A program made the position numbers and the translations under genes. Below the pieces are notes generated by a model, which saw nothing but the letters and a program-made list of their open reading frames with translations, ran no database searches and was not told the DNA's origin. Of a stretch of DNA of 31,400 nt, positions 31,271 through 31,400 are shown piece after piece (within the stretch, counting starts at the first letter, position 1; every line of letters starts with the position of its first letter). Origin of the DNA: CAZFQD01 sp964520885 (lineage in GTDB: Bacteria > Bacillota > Clostridia > Oscillospirales > SIG519); the NCBI GenBank assembly GCA_964520885.1, contig CAZFQD010000010.1, positions 1-31,400 on the forward strand. Reading direction: 5' to 3'.

Positions 31271-31400
31271 TATATATTTGTTTTATTTTTAAATATTTGA
31301 ATTGAATAAATTCTATTATTGAAAATTATTGAAAATTTTTTATTATTTTTGGTAAGTTGTAAAATAAAATGACCAAGAAATAAAAAAATATGTCCCAGAG

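Overview
The window looks like a scaffold from an uncultured, very AT-rich, endospore-forming member of the Clostridia. The evidence is spoVAC-spoVAD-spoVAE and spoVT, Ser-rich lipoproteins, strong AGGAGG-type ribosome sites, several TTG/GTG starts, and TTGNNN-N17-TATAAT promoters. A 100-N gap flanked by the same 55 bp on both sides points to a short-read, probably metagenomic, assembly.

Layout. 1-6,300: a complete type V-A CRISPR-Cas locus on the minus strand, in transcription order promoter, 5' leader, cas12a (1299 aa), cas4, cas1, cas2, array promoter and leader, array. The array shows four whole spacers and runs off the left edge. All Cas12a nuclease and crRNA-processing residues I could check are present. 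6,350-7,860: dedA and a TPR lipoprotein. 8,020-10,470: a DRE-TIM aldolase and a PocR-domain AraC regulator behind a palindromic operator. 10,550-13,900: an LRR lipoprotein, then a three-gene sortase cluster. 13,900-15,830: spoVA operon. 15,840-19,250: mnmA and, convergent, a copper ATPase. 19,540-21,970: Gx transporter, apbE, rpe. 22,260-25,360: two paralogous membrane proteins, a small protein, an ECF sigma and its anti-sigma. 25,550-28,090: an ABC exporter and a nucleotidyltransferase. 28,150-31,174: ImmA-like peptidase, alkyltransferase (split by the gap), spoVT, polysaccharide deacetylase-like protein.

How parts work together. Cas1, Cas2 and Cas4 select and insert spacers, and Cas12a processes its own crRNAs and cuts targets. 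Two RNA-level signals in this locus are not explained by standard annotation. First, the array leader begins with a 9-nt perfect complement of the 5' part of the repeat. Second, the predicted cas12a mRNA begins with a degenerate copy of the repeat's 3' stem-loop. Both could be crRNA-linked regulation. spoVAC and spoVT share the same forespore-type promoter pattern (TGAATA-N17-AATACTA), and in front of spoVAC it is superimposed on the terminator of the preceding operon.

From about 10 kb rightward, many intergenic regions carry degenerate tandem repeats of 7-bp units. Each locus has its own heptamer, and they often start inside the last codons of a gene and supply its stop codon. Small GC-rich hairpins often lie nearby. 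None are seen in the cas region. Everything here comes from reading the sequence; no database search was run.
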